From: Nonomuraea aurantiaca
GTDB lineage: Bacteria; Actinomycetota; Actinomycetes; Streptosporangiales; Streptosporangiaceae
Assembly: GCF_020215705.1 (NCBI RefSeq)
Contig: NZ_JAIWNB010000002.1
Coordinates: 496,001-560,000 of the forward strand
Direction: 5' to 3'
DNA length: 64,000 nt
Below, piece after piece: positions 8,279 to 16,689 of the stretch; position 1 is the stretch's first letter, and each line of letters opens with the position of its first letter. The notes under the pieces are model-generated. The model made no database searches and was not told where the DNA came from. It worked only from the letters and a program-made list of their open reading frames with translations. Position numbers and translations under genes: made by a program.

Positions 8279-8590
8279 TCAGCAGTACTTCGCGCCGTCG
8301 AACGTGCGGACGCCCCTGGGCACCCTGCTCCAGATGGTCCCCTTCGGGGCCACGGACTGGCAGGCGCCATCGGCGCCGTGCGCCCAGACGATCTTCATGT
8401 TCATCCAGCGGCCGCACCCGTTGTAGGCGTAACCGGTCTTTTTAACAGTGCCGGTCTTCTGCCAGAGGCTCACGCAGGACGGGACCTTGCCCAGCGTGCT
8501 GGCCTGTGCGGGCGCGGCGGCCACCAGGCCGGCGGACGCGGCTCCGGCGATGACCAGGGCGGCGACCGACTTGCGGAGGGTGATGTTCAT
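8279..8590 (-). CDS. Secreted four-cysteine protein resembling alpha-amylase inhibitor (tendamistat) family
   Basis: This 103-residue exported protein has a Sec signal peptide ending APAQA near residue 30, so the mature form is about 73 residues, the size of tendamistat. Cysteines at 39, 59, 77 and 103, with surrounding PSCVSLWQ, NGCG and GACQSVAP, follow the tendamistat pattern PSCVTLYQ, NGC and CYAVAPG; the Cys2-Cys3 spacing of 18 is identical. The Trp-Arg-Tyr triad that plugs the amylase active site is not present: that loop reads KTGTVKKTG. It may therefore share the fold but bind something else. The ATG at 8590 follows AGAGGAAC. A longer upstream reading is rejected because it would bury the signal peptide. 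Confidence 0.65.
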   Translation of the reverse strand: MNITLRKSVAALVIAGAASAGLVAAAPAQASTLGKVPSCVSLWQKTGTVKKTGYAYNGCGRWMNMKIVWAHGADGACQSVAPKGTIWSRVPRGVRTFDGAKYC

Positions 8591-8736
8591 TGTCGAGTTC
8601 CTCTCTCGATGTGCTCGATGTGCTCGATGAGAGGAAGGTAGGTCCGCGGGTGTTGAGGATCTGTTGAGGTTCTGTGCGGTCCTGTGGGCGTCTATAGGAT
8701 TGCAGGTCGGGGCATTACCGCTAACTGGAGGCATTC

Positions 8737-9237
8737 ATGGCTGACGTCACTTTCAAGGGCAACCCGATTACCGTGGGCGGCACGTTCCTCAAGCCCGGCG
8801 ACCAGGCGCCCGCGTTCCAACTGGTGGGCGGGGACCTGGCTGACACCACGCTGGCCGGTTTCGGCTCCGCGACCAAGGTGCTCAACATCTTCCCGAGTGT
8901 CGACACGGGCGTCTGCGCCGCCTCGGTGCGCCGGTTCAACGAGGTGGCCGCCGGGCACCCCGGCGTCGCGGTGCTGTGCGTCTCGGCCGACCTGCCGTTC
9001 GCGCAGAAGCGGTTCTGCGCCGCCGAGGGGCTCGACAACGTGACGATGCTGTCGCTCATGCGGGGCCGCGAGTTCCTGCGCGACTACGGCGTGGCGCAGG
9101 AGAGCGGGCCGCTTGCCGGGCTGGCCGCCCGCGCGGTGGTCGTGCTGGACGGCGACAACCGCGTCATCTACTCCGAGCTGGTGCCCGAGATCACCCAGGA
9201 GCCCGACTACGAGGGCGCGCTGAGCGCGCTCAAGTAA
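8737..9237 (+). CDS. tpx: Thiol peroxidase (Tpx, atypical 2-Cys peroxiredoxin)
   Basis: 166 residues, typical for Tpx. The peroxidatic Cys60 is in [15 protein letters not shown] and the resolving Cys94 in QKRFCAAEG, matching Cys61/Cys95 of the E. coli enzyme. The N-terminal [11 protein letters not shown] and the C-terminal [15 protein letters not shown] are diagnostic. It reduces hydrogen and alkyl peroxides in the cytoplasm using thioredoxin. It is a single gene, divergent from the secreted inhibitor-like gene and convergent with a methyltransferase, separated from the latter by a short GC hairpin. Confidence 0.97.
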   Translation: MADVTFKGNPITVGGTFLKPGDQAPAFQLVGGDLADTTLAGFGSATKVLNIFPSVDTGVCAASVRRFNEVAAGHPGVAVLCVSADLPFAQKRFCAAEGLDNVTMLSLMRGREFLRDYGVAQESGPLAGLAARAVVVLDGDNRVIYSELVPEITQEPDYEGALSALK

Positions 9238-9255
9238 GCCCGACCAGGCCGCGCG

Positions 9256-9270
9256 CCGGGGTCGCCCCGG
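9256..9270. terminator. Short GC hairpin between convergent genes
   Basis: CCGGGG (9256-9261) and CCCCGG (9265-9270) form a 6-bp stem with loop TCG, 19 bp past the tpx stop and just before the stop of the opposing methyltransferase. It may terminate both transcripts. There is no U-tract, as is usual in actinomycetes. Confidence 0.45.
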
Positions 9271-9274
9271 GTCT

Positions 9275-10162
9275 TCAGTTCTTCCTGCCCACCCCGCAGA
9301 GGATGAGCGACGACTCGGGGCCGGCCGCGAGGTCGATCAGGTCGGCCTCCTCGGGGCGCCACTGCGGCAGCCAGGTCAGGCCCGGCTCGACCAGCTCGAA
9401 CCCCGCCCACAACTCCTCGATCCGTCGGCGGGTACGTAGGGTCAGGGGAGCGCTGGCCCGGCGATAGACCTCGGTGCCCTTGCTGACGGCGGCGGCACGG
9501 GCGTCGCTCGTGCCGTGGGACATGACGACATAGCTGCCGGGGGCCAGGGATTCGCGGATGGCGGCCATGATGCGCAGGGGGTCGTCGGTCTCGCCGATGA
9601 AGTGCATGATCGCGACGAGGAGGACGCCCACCGGCCGGTCGAAGTCCAAGGTCCCCACCACGTCCGGATTTTTCAGGAGATCGTGGGGATCGCGGAGATC
9701 GCCGTCCACCACGGCGATCCCTTCGCTGCCCGCCAGCAGCGCCCTGGCATGGACCAGCACGACGGGGTCATGGTCGACATAGACCACCCGCGACTCCGGC
9801 GCGACCGCTCTGGCCACCTCGTGGACGTTGCCCCGCGTCGGCAGGCCCGTACCGATGTCGAGGAACTGGGTGACGCCGGCGCCGGCGAGGAAGCGTACGG
9901 CACGACCGAGGAAGGCCCGGTTGGCGCGCGCGGCGGTACGGACCTCGGGAGCCACCCGCAGCAGCCGTTCAGCGGCTCGCCGGTCGGCCGGGAAATGATC
10001 TTTCCCGCCGAGGTAGTAGTCGTACAGCCGGGCGACGTTGGGCGTGTTCGGGTCGAAGCCCAGCGATTCTCGCTCCAACCAGCGATCCCCCGATCGATAG
10101 TTAACGATCTTTCCTCGGGATTCTACGGATTTGTGACCTGCCTTGGGGCGATATTCCCGCAC
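9275..10162 (-). CDS. DUF574-type SAM-dependent methyltransferase
   Basis: This 295-residue protein has the actinomycete signature FDPNTPNVARLYDYYLGGKDHF, followed by a Rossmann methylase core (FLDIGTGLPTRGNVHEVA, VVYVDHDPVVL and the loop IMHFIGETDDP). It matches the family called Methyltransf_19/DUF574, present in many copies in actinomycetes and of unknown substrate. The start used is GTG at 10162, which lacks a clear ribosome site. An internal TTG just before LERESLGFDPN, preceded by a G-rich stretch, is a reasonable alternative and would drop about 28 residues. Confidence 0.85.
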   Translation of the reverse strand: MREYRPKAGHKSVESRGKIVNYRSGDRWLERESLGFDPNTPNVARLYDYYLGGKDHFPADRRAAERLLRVAPEVRTAARANRAFLGRAVRFLAGAGVTQFLDIGTGLPTRGNVHEVARAVAPESRVVYVDHDPVVLVHARALLAGSEGIAVVDGDLRDPHDLLKNPDVVGTLDFDRPVGVLLVAIMHFIGETDDPLRIMAAIRESLAPGSYVVMSHGTSDARAAAVSKGTEVYRRASAPLTLRTRRRIEELWAGFELVEPGLTWLPQWRPEEADLIDLAAGPESSLILCGVGRKN

Positions 10163-10222
10163 GCTGGGCGTTACTTGCCTTTAGTCCCTTTTGTCGTTCG
10201 AGTGGCGGTCTAAGGTGCGAGT

Positions 10223-10972
10223 GTGAGCCTCGACGACACCGGTGTACCCGTCCCCGTTCCCTCGAACGTCCGGCGGATCGTGTCGCTGGTGCCCTCACTC
10301 ACCGAGTCCGTGGCCGCGACCCTCCCCGAGGCGCTGGTCGGCGCGACCGACTGGTGCTCGCACCCGGCGGACCTGGACGTGGCCAGGGTGCGGGGGACCA
10401 AGAACCCCGACCTCGACGCCATCCGGCGGCTCGCCCCCGACGTGGTGCTCGCCAACGCCGAGGAGAACCGCCAGCCGGACGTCGACGCGTTGCGGGAGGC
10501 GGGCATCGCGGTGTGGGTCACCAGGATCGAGACGGTGGAGGAGGCGTTCAGGTCGCTCGACCGGATGTTCCGGTACGCCTGCCGGACCGGGCGGCCCGGC
10601 TGGCTCGACCGGGCGGAGTCGGTGTGGGCCGAGCCCATGGAGGTGCGCCGGATGGCGATCATCCCGATCTGGCGGCGGCCGTGGATGGTGGTGGGACGCG
10701 ACACGTTCACCGGCGACGTGCTCGCCCGGCTCGGGGTGGGCAACCTCTACGCCGGTCATGCCGAGCGCTACCCCAAGATCGCGCTGGCCGAGCTGGTGGC
10801 GCGGGGCGCCGACCTGGTGGTCCTGCCCGATGAGCCCTACGCGTTCAGCGCCGAGGACGGGCCGGAGTCGTTCCCCGGCCACCGGTGCGCGCTGGTGAGT
10901 GGACGCGATCTGACCTGGTACGGCCCCTCTCTCGTCCAGGCGCGCGACCGCCTCGTCCGCAGCCTGGCCTGA
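10223..10972 (+). CDS. Cytosolic BtuF-like periplasmic-binding-fold protein (helical backbone metal receptor)
   Basis: 249 residues with the BtuF/FecB-type fold: VRRIVSLVPSLTESVAAT, the conserved GTKNPDLDAIRRLAPDVVLANAEEN, and a second lobe with GADLVVLPDEPY. Family members bind cobalamin or siderophores for ABC importers, but this one has neither signal peptide nor lipobox and no transporter genes beside it. It probably acts in the cytoplasm, possibly in cobamide or metal handling; the function is not known. The downstream 17-bp tandem duplication starts 11 bp after the stop. Confidence 0.75.
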   Translation: MSLDDTGVPVPVPSNVRRIVSLVPSLTESVAATLPEALVGATDWCSHPADLDVARVRGTKNPDLDAIRRLAPDVVLANAEENRQPDVDALREAGIAVWVTRIETVEEAFRSLDRMFRYACRTGRPGWLDRAESVWAEPMEVRRMAIIPIWRRPWMVVGRDTFTGDVLARLGVGNLYAGHAERYPKIALAELVARGADLVVLPDEPYAFSAEDGPESFPGHRCALVSGRDLTWYGPSLVQARDRLVRSLA

Positions 10973-10983
10973 CAGAAGCCGGA

Positions 10984-11017
10984 CCCACGGACGGCCGGGG
11001 CCCACGGACGGCCGGGC
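10984..11017. repeat. Tandem duplication of a 17-bp unit after a stop codon
   Basis: CCCACGGACGGCCGGGG (10984-11000) is followed at once by CCCACGGACGGCCGGGC (11001-11017), 16 of 17 identical. It fills most of the 59-bp gap between two convergent genes. Confidence 0.85.
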
Positions 11018-11031
11018 TGACCTGCGGCGCG

Positions 11032-12192
11032 TCACACGACGTTCGTGGTCGGGGGACTGGCGAGGGCGGCGTCCACGGCGGCGGGGGACAGCACGTGGTC
11101 GATGACGAGCACCGCGGTCCCCACGATCCCCGCGCGGTCGCCCAGCGAGCTCGTCACGATCTCCAGGTTGCGGGTGGTGAACGGCAGGCTGCGGCGGTAC
11201 ACGCTCTCCCTGATGCCCGTCAGGTAGTGCTCCCCGGTCTCCGCCATGTCGCCCGCCAGCACCAGGACGGCGGGGTTGAGCAGGCTGACCGCGGTGGCGA
11301 GGACGATGCCGACCGTGCGGCCGGCCTCCTGGGTGAGGGCGATGGCCGTCGGGTCGCCGGCCTGGACCAGGCGTACGACCTCGCGGCTGTTCTGCCTGCC
11401 GAGGTCGGAGGCGAGGGCGTGGCCGCTGGCCAGCGATGCGACGCACCCCCGGGAGCCGCAGGTGCAGACGCGGTCGTCGCTCTCGCGCAGGCGGACGTGG
11501 CCGATGTTCCCGGCGGCGTCCTCGACGCCGCGGTAGATCCGGCCGTCCAGGACGATGCCGGTGCCGATGCCCGTGGAGACCTTGATGAGGATCAGCGACC
11601 GGCTGCGCCGCCAGGAGGACCACCACTCGCCGAAGGCCATCGCGTTGGCGTCGTTCTCGACCAGGACCGGCACGTCGAACGCCTCCCGCAGCCCCTGGCC
11701 GATCGGGTGGTCGTCCCAGCCGGGCATGAGGAACGACCTGATCACCCGGCCGGAGGCGTGGTCGACCGAGCCCGGCAGGTCCAGGCCGATGCCGCACACC
11801 TGGTCCGACGGCCGTCCCGAGCGGTCGAGCAGGCGCTGGAACGCCCGCCGTACCCAGGACAGGACGACCTTGGGGCCGCGGTCGATGCGGATCTCGGAGT
11901 GCTCCTCGACCAGCGGCCGGGCCGCGAGGTCGGTCAGCGCCACCCGCGCGTGGCCGGCGCCCAGGTCGGCCACCAGCACCACGCGGTTCGTCGCGTCGAT
12001 GTCGAGCACCGAGGGCGGGCGCCCGCCCCCGGAGATGCCGACGCCGGACTCGTGGATGTATCCCGCCTCGATCAGCCGGTCCACCCGTTCGGTGATCGTC
12101 GATCGGGACAGCCCGGTGTACGCGATGAGTTCCTTGCGGGTACGGCAGGTGCCATTGCGGATCAGCTGGAGGATCTGCCCCGCCGTCAGCAT
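11032..12192 (-). CDS. ROK-family transcriptional regulator of the adjacent sugar locus
   Basis: 386 residues. An N-terminal winged helix (LTAGQILQLIRNGTCRTRKELIAYTGLSRSTITERVDRL, in pieces) precedes a ROK sugar-kinase-like domain. That domain has an LVADLGAGHARVAL phosphate loop, LVENDANAMAFGE, STGIGTGIVLDG and the zinc motif CTCGSRGC. It is likely a repressor released by a sugar or sugar derivative. It starts 3 bp after the permease stop and so is the last gene of the ABC operon, implying autoregulation. Candidate operators lie in the divergent control region at 15307-15624. Confidence 0.93.
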   Translation of the reverse strand: MLTAGQILQLIRNGTCRTRKELIAYTGLSRSTITERVDRLIEAGYIHESGVGISGGGRPPSVLDIDATNRVVLVADLGAGHARVALTDLAARPLVEEHSEIRIDRGPKVVLSWVRRAFQRLLDRSGRPSDQVCGIGLDLPGSVDHASGRVIRSFLMPGWDDHPIGQGLREAFDVPVLVENDANAMAFGEWWSSWRRSRSLILIKVSTGIGTGIVLDGRIYRGVEDAAGNIGHVRLRESDDRVCTCGSRGCVASLASGHALASDLGRQNSREVVRLVQAGDPTAIALTQEAGRTVGIVLATAVSLLNPAVLVLAGDMAETGEHYLTGIRESVYRRSLPFTTRNLEIVTSSLGDRAGIVGTAVLVIDHVLSPAAVDAALASPPTTNVV

Positions 12193-12195
12193 GGT

Positions 12196-13047
12196 TTATC
12201 CCTTCTCCGCCCCCGCCGTGAGTCCTTCGGTCAGGAGCCGCTCGCCGGCGAAGAACACGATCACGATCGGCAGCGTCAGAACCACCGATCCCGCCATGAG
12301 AACCGTCGTCGGGATCTCGATACTGCCCGCGAGCTGGGAGAGCCCCAGCGAGACCGTCCAGCTCTCCCGTTTCTCGACGAGGAAGAGCAGGGCGAACAGG
12401 AACTCGTTCCAGGCGATCATGAACGCGTAGAGGCCGGTGGCCATGAGCGCGGGCTTGGACAGCGGCAGCACCACCCGCCAGATGGTCGACAGACGCGTGC
12501 AGCCGTCGATCGCCGCGGCCTCCTCCACGCTCTGCGGCACAGTCTCGAAGTAATTTCGGAGCATGTATACCGTGACAGGAACCGTTTGTGCGATGTAAAC
12601 CAGGATCAATCCCAGCAAGGATCCGCGAAGTCCGAGCATCGTGAAGAGCACGAACAGCGGGATTGCCAGCACGATCGCCGGAAACAGGTACACGGCCAGG
12701 AACACGAAATGCACCTGCCGCCGCCCGAAAAACCGCAGTCTGGCCACAGCGTACGCGCCCGGGATCGAGATCAACAGCGTGACCGCCACCGAGGAGACCG
12801 CCACGATGGCGCTGTTGCGCATGAAGGTCAGGAAGCCCTGCCTGGTCAGCACGTTGGCGTAGGTGTCGAAGGTGAAGCTGCGCGGCCAGATCGAGCCGGG
12901 GTCCAGGATCAGCTCCTGTATGTCGCGGAAGGACAGTGTCACCATGTAGAAGAACGGGAACGCGGTGATCACGAACAGAAAGAGGATCACCAGCGGCTTC
13001 AGCACCCGGAACAACCCGCGCTCAAATCTATCCCTGGTCACGCTCAC
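12196..13047 (-). CDS. Carbohydrate ABC transporter permease, MalG type
   Basis: 283 residues, six predicted membrane helices, with the CUT1 permease EAA loop EEAAAIDGCTRLSTIWRVVLPLSKPAL, which docks to the ATPase. It forms the inner-membrane channel together with the MalF-type partner encoded just upstream; the two genes overlap by 20 bp. No ATPase is encoded in the locus, so a shared MsiK-type ATPase encoded elsewhere is expected, as is usual in actinomycetes. Confidence 0.93.
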   Translation of the reverse strand: MSVTRDRFERGLFRVLKPLVILFLFVITAFPFFYMVTLSFRDIQELILDPGSIWPRSFTFDTYANVLTRQGFLTFMRNSAIVAVSSVAVTLLISIPGAYAVARLRFFGRRQVHFVFLAVYLFPAIVLAIPLFVLFTMLGLRGSLLGLILVYIAQTVPVTVYMLRNYFETVPQSVEEAAAIDGCTRLSTIWRVVLPLSKPALMATGLYAFMIAWNEFLFALLFLVEKRESWTVSLGLSQLAGSIEIPTTVLMAGSVVLTLPIVIVFFAGERLLTEGLTAGAEKG

Positions 13048-13948
13048 CTCCCGAGAAGAACCTCAGATACAGGGTCAGGAACACGACCAGGACGACCGCC
13101 AGCACGATCGCCTGGGCGGCCGAGGCGCCGATGTCGTCACGCGCGGTCAGGAAGTTGTAGACGCGCACGCTCACCACCTCCGTGCCGGCCCCGCCGCCGG
13201 TGAGCAGGTAGACGTCGTCGAACTTGGTGAAGGTGAACACGAACCGCAGCACCGACAGCAGCGCGATGATCCGCCACAGCTGCGGCAGGATCACATGCCG
13301 GAAGCGCTGCGTCGGCGTGGCACCGTCGACCACGGCCGCCTCGTCCAGCTCCGCCGGCAGCGCCTGCAACCGGGCCAGGATGAACAGGAAGGCGAACGGG
13401 AAATACCGCCACGCCTCGAACGCGATCACGGTGAGCAGCGCCACCGGCACCTGGATGCCGAGAAAGCTGCCCTTGGCCTGGGTGAGGAAGGCGATGGGGG
13501 TGCCCAGCCAGGAGTTCACGATGCCGAACTGGGGATTCAGCATCGTCTCCCACAGGAAGGCCACCGCCACCACCGGCGCCACGTACGGCACCAGGATCGA
13601 GGCCCTGACCAGCGTGCGGCCCCGGAAGCGGTCGCGCAGCGCCAGGGCGGCCACCAGCCCGATCGCGATCGACAGCGCGGTGCCCGCCACCGTGTAGACG
13701 AGCGTGTTGACCAGGGACGTCCAGAATCCCGGCTCGGACATGACGTAGCCGAAGTTCTCCAGCGTGTAGTGCCCGAAGATGCCCACCCGGCGGATGTTGA
13801 TCAGCCGCGCGTCCTGGAACGCCAGCATGATCGCCCAGAGCAGCGGCAGCACCACCACGACGAGTGTGATGACCAGCGTCGGGGAGATCAGCGCCAGTCC
13901 CGCCCTGCCCTCCTGCTCCCGTAGTGTCCCGCCACGCCGTCCCGTCAC
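13028..13948 (-). CDS. Carbohydrate ABC transporter permease, MalF type
   Basis: 306 residues with an N-terminal membrane helix after EQEGRAGLALISPTLV and the EAA-type loop LDEAAVVDGATPTQRFRHVILPQLW. It pairs with the MalG-type permease, and its start overlaps the binding-protein stop by 4 bp (ATGA), showing translational coupling. It lacks the large extracytoplasmic insert seen in the second sugar permease of this window (48960-50339). Confidence 0.93.
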   Translation of the reverse strand: MTGRRGGTLREQEGRAGLALISPTLVITLVVVVLPLLWAIMLAFQDARLINIRRVGIFGHYTLENFGYVMSEPGFWTSLVNTLVYTVAGTALSIAIGLVAALALRDRFRGRTLVRASILVPYVAPVVAVAFLWETMLNPQFGIVNSWLGTPIAFLTQAKGSFLGIQVPVALLTVIAFEAWRYFPFAFLFILARLQALPAELDEAAVVDGATPTQRFRHVILPQLWRIIALLSVLRFVFTFTKFDDVYLLTGGGAGTEVVSVRVYNFLTARDDIGASAAQAIVLAVVLVVFLTLYLRFFSGGERDQG

Positions 13949-15306
13949 TGCCGGATCCCGCGCTTGATGGTCTCCACGTCGGTCTTGGCCTGCGCCGCCG
14001 CGGCCTGCGGGGTGAGCGAGCCGTCCACGACCGCGCTCAGCGCCTTGGGCACCGGCAACTCGCCCATCGTGGCTCCGACCAGCTTGCCCTGCCCCTGGGG
14101 GATGCCCCAGCGGGCGAAGGTGTCAGGGCTCTTGCGCAGCGCGTCGAGCACCTCGGCCGGGTAGACGTCCGCGAGCGGCTTCTTGGCGTCGACCCCGGCG
14201 GGCAGCTTGTTCCACTTGTCCTCGAACCCCTTCCGGATCGGGAACTTACCCTCGGGCGCCATCCCGATCCACCGCTCGTAGCCCTCGTTCATCATGTACG
14301 TGACGAACTGCGCGGCGGGATCCTTGGCGGCGTCCCGGGTGACGGCCCAGGAGACGATCTCCCCGTACTGGGCGGGCGTGCCGTCGGGGCCCTTCAGCGC
14401 CGTGACCACGCCGGTGTTCTCGGCCAGCCACTCGGGGTCGGTCCGGCACTCGGCGCAGTTGGGCTTCGCGTCGTTCCGCAGCCCCGCCAGCTCGTCCAGG
14501 ATGAACGACGACCAGATGGTCATCGCCGCCTTGCCGGCGAAGTAGGTGGCCCTGGTGGAGTCGACGTCCTGCTTGCCCTTGACCGAGTAGTCCTTCGCCA
14601 GCTTCGCGTAGTACGCGAACGCTTTTACGCACTGCGGGGAGGCAAGGGTGACATTTCCGGAATTGTCGACTAGCTGGCAGCCGTTGGCCAGCGCCACGTG
14701 CTCGAAGCTCTGCGCCGTGAACGAGTCCTTCGGCGCGATGGCCAGCGTGATGCCCGCGACCCCGCCCGTGTTGAGCTTCGCCGCGGCCGCCTCCAGCGCC
14801 TCGTAGGTGTCGGGCCGCTCCAGCCCGGCCTTCTGGAACAGATCCTTGCGGTAGAGGATCAGCTGCGCCCACGCGTCACTCGGTACGGCCAGCAGCTTCC
14901 CGCCGGCGCTGTCGAGCTCCAGGGCCCGCGCCGAGAAGCCGCTCCTGCCCAGCCTTTCGACGACCTGGCCCGGCGTCTCCGTGTCGAGCAGGTCGTTGGC
15001 CTCCAGTTCCCTGATGGAGGCCAGGGGGAGGGCCCCGATCACGTCGGGCAGGTCGCCCGCGGCCGCGGCGGAGGTGACCACCTGGCTGAACTGGTCCTCG
15101 GCCACGCCGACCAGCTTGACCTTGATACCGGTCTTCCGGGTGAAGTCGGCGATGATCTGGTTCTGCACGGTCATGCGATCGTCGAGGTTCTCCTCGGTCC
15201 AGACCGTGATCTCGTTGGCGGCCTTCTTGCTGTCATCGCCGCACGCGGCGGTCGAGGCCGCCGCCAGCAGCGCGATGGAGAGAACGGCGACTACCTTCTT
15301 CGGCAT
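13945..15306 (-). CDS. Extracellular sugar-binding lipoprotein of ABC transporter
   Basis: 453 residues. MPKKVVAVLSIALLAAASTAACGDD is a lipoprotein signal with lipobox STAAC, so the mature protein is lipid-anchored outside the membrane. The rest (EITVWTEENLDDRMTVQNQII, ADFTRKTGIKVKLV and onward) is a type 1 extracellular solute-binding protein of the maltose/multiple-sugar class. The ATG at 15306 follows a GGAG ribosome site; the longer upstream reading has no signal peptide and is rejected. It is the first gene of the operon binding protein, MalF, MalG, ROK. The ligand is unknown. Confidence 0.93.
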   Translation of the reverse strand: MPKKVVAVLSIALLAAASTAACGDDSKKAANEITVWTEENLDDRMTVQNQIIADFTRKTGIKVKLVGVAEDQFSQVVTSAAAAGDLPDVIGALPLASIRELEANDLLDTETPGQVVERLGRSGFSARALELDSAGGKLLAVPSDAWAQLILYRKDLFQKAGLERPDTYEALEAAAAKLNTGGVAGITLAIAPKDSFTAQSFEHVALANGCQLVDNSGNVTLASPQCVKAFAYYAKLAKDYSVKGKQDVDSTRATYFAGKAAMTIWSSFILDELAGLRNDAKPNCAECRTDPEWLAENTGVVTALKGPDGTPAQYGEIVSWAVTRDAAKDPAAQFVTYMMNEGYERWIGMAPEGKFPIRKGFEDKWNKLPAGVDAKKPLADVYPAEVLDALRKSPDTFARWGIPQGQGKLVGATMGELPVPKALSAVVDGSLTPQAAAAQAKTDVETIKRGIRQ

Positions 15307-15462
15307 GGCGCGCTCCTGCGTCCGGGGATATGCCGCACTTACCCCAGAGCGAGAAGACGCAACTAGGTAGGCGATTCCGAGACCTGTCCGTACTCCGTCC
15401 GTGTTCCGTCCCCGGCTTTCTGGCGCGCCGATCACGGAAAGCGATCTCCAGGCGGGTTATGT

Positions 15463-15480
15463 CGGTAAGATCGCTTACCG
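15463..15480. promoter_or_regulatory. Palindrome upstream of the sugar ABC operon
   Basis: CGGTAAG-ATCG-CTTACCG (15463-15480) has perfect 7-bp arms around a 4-bp centre. It lies about 157 bp upstream of the binding-protein ATG, in the 318-bp divergent control region (15307-15624), which contains no gene. It is a good operator candidate for the ROK regulator; no experiment is implied. Confidence 0.5.
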
Positions 15481-15533
15481 GAAGACAGTCGGGGAGAAGC
15501 CATAATTCGGTACTTGCCAGCGGTGGACGTCAT

Positions 15534-15593
15534 TTGACTTAAGGGTGCCTAGAGAGCAACTATGGTATAGAAACACCTACTAAACCTTTAAGT
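15534..15593 (+). promoter_or_regulatory. Promoter region and long-armed inverted repeat before the dehydrogenase operon
   Basis: A -35-like TTGACT (15534-15539) is followed 18 bp on by AACTAT (15558-15563). Arms ACTTAAGGGT (15537-15546) and ACCTTTAAGT (15584-15593) are inverted with one mismatch and 37 bp between them. Inside lies the small palindrome CTATGGTATAG (15560-15570). This AT-rich block, unusual for the window, probably holds the rightward promoter and regulator sites, perhaps with DNA looping. Confidence 0.45.
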
Positions 15594-15624
15594 TGTGACT
15601 GATCATAAAGCGTAAGTGTGGGGA

Positions 15625-16689
15625 ATGCGCGTCATCACCTTTGAAGAGCCAGGCCGTGTCCGCGTCAGCCTGGAGTCGCCCGCCGAGCTTGAACCGGGTT
15701 GCGTGCGGGTCCGCACGATCTACTCGGGCGTCTCCGCCGGCACCGAACTGACCGCCTATCGCGGCACCAATCCCTATCTCACCCGAAAGTGGGACACAGA
15801 GCAGCGGCTGTTTCTCGACGGTCAGACGCATGCCTATCCACTGACCGGCTGGGGTTACCAGGAGGTCGGTGAGGTGGTGGAGGCGGCGCCCGATGTCACC
15901 GATCCGCCGGTCGGCCACCTGGTCTGGGGCGTCTGGGGGCACCGGGCCGAGGCCGTGGTGCCCGCCGAGAAGCTGGTCGGCCACGTGCTGCCGCCGGACG
16001 CCGATCCGCTGAGCGGCGTCTTCGCCCGGGTGGGCGCGATCGCGCTCAACGCCGTGCACGCCGCTGACGTGCACCTGGGCGACCAGGTCGCGATCTTCGG
16101 GCAGGGCGTCATCGGCCTGCTGGCCACTCGCCTCGCCGTGCTGAGCGGCGCCCGGGTGGTGGCCGCCGACGCCCTCCCCGCCCGTCTCGAACTGGCCAGG
16201 CGTTACGGCGCGGCAGAGACGTTCGACATCGCCTCCGGCTCCGTGGCCGAGTTCGTCCGCAAGCGGATCGAGGGCGCCGACACCGCCATCGAGCTGAGCG
16301 GCAGCAACCTGGGCCTGCACGAGGCGATCAGGACCGTCCGCAAGGGGGGCAGGGTCGTGGCCGGCGGCTTCTACCAGGGCGAAGGCATGGGGCTGCGGCT
16401 GGGCGAGGAGTTCCACCACAACCAGGTGCAGCTCGTCTCCTCCCAGATCGGCGGCGTCGCCTCCTGGCTCGCCCACCGCTGGGACGTCGAACGCCTGCAG
16501 CGCACGTTCATGGATCTCGTCCACACGGGCGAGGTGGACGTGTCCGGCCTCATCAGCCACGTCGTGCCCGTCGGCAGCGCCCCGGAGGCCTTCGACCTGC
16601 TCGACCAGCACCCGTCCGAGGTGCTCCAGCTCGTCTTCGCCTTCGAGGGGGAGACACCGCAAGAGGCGTCAAAGGAGGAGTCACAGTGA
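15625..16689 (+). CDS. MDR-superfamily (zinc-type alcohol dehydrogenase-like) sugar oxidoreductase
   Basis: 354 residues with the MDR fold: an N-terminal GroES-like part, then a Rossmann domain (QVAIFGQGVIGLLATRLAVLSGARVV) for NAD(P). The loop that carries the catalytic zinc Cys in classical enzymes reads YSGVSAGTELTAYRGTNPYL, without that Cys, as in the BchC-like branch. It probably oxidises a sugar or cyclitol hydroxyl. ATG at 15625 is preferred over GTG at 15616 by alignment to the paralogue at 18656-19759. Its stop overlaps the next start (GTGA). Confidence 0.85.
   Translation: MRVITFEEPGRVRVSLESPAELEPGCVRVRTIYSGVSAGTELTAYRGTNPYLTRKWDTEQRLFLDGQTHAYPLTGWGYQEVGEVVEAAPDVTDPPVGHLVWGVWGHRAEAVVPAEKLVGHVLPPDADPLSGVFARVGAIALNAVHAADVHLGDQVAIFGQGVIGLLATRLAVLSGARVVAADALPARLELARRYGAAETFDIASGSVAEFVRKRIEGADTAIELSGSNLGLHEAIRTVRKGGRVVAGGFYQGEGMGLRLGEEFHHNQVQLVSSQIGGVASWLAHRWDVERLQRTFMDLVHTGEVDVSGLISHVVPVGSAPEAFDLLDQHPSEVLQLVFAFEGETPQEASKEESQ

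Noticed and set aside
5005-8370. 1121-codon open frame on the minus strand opposite icmF
   Set aside because: Its translation is His/Val/Arg/Leu-rich shadow sequence with no domain, exactly antisense to a complete IcmF; long antisense frames are expected at this GC content.
10885-13203. 772-codon plus-strand frame opposite ROK and permease genes
   Set aside because: Low-complexity composition and no motif; the opposite strand has an intact operon with membrane and HTH signatures.
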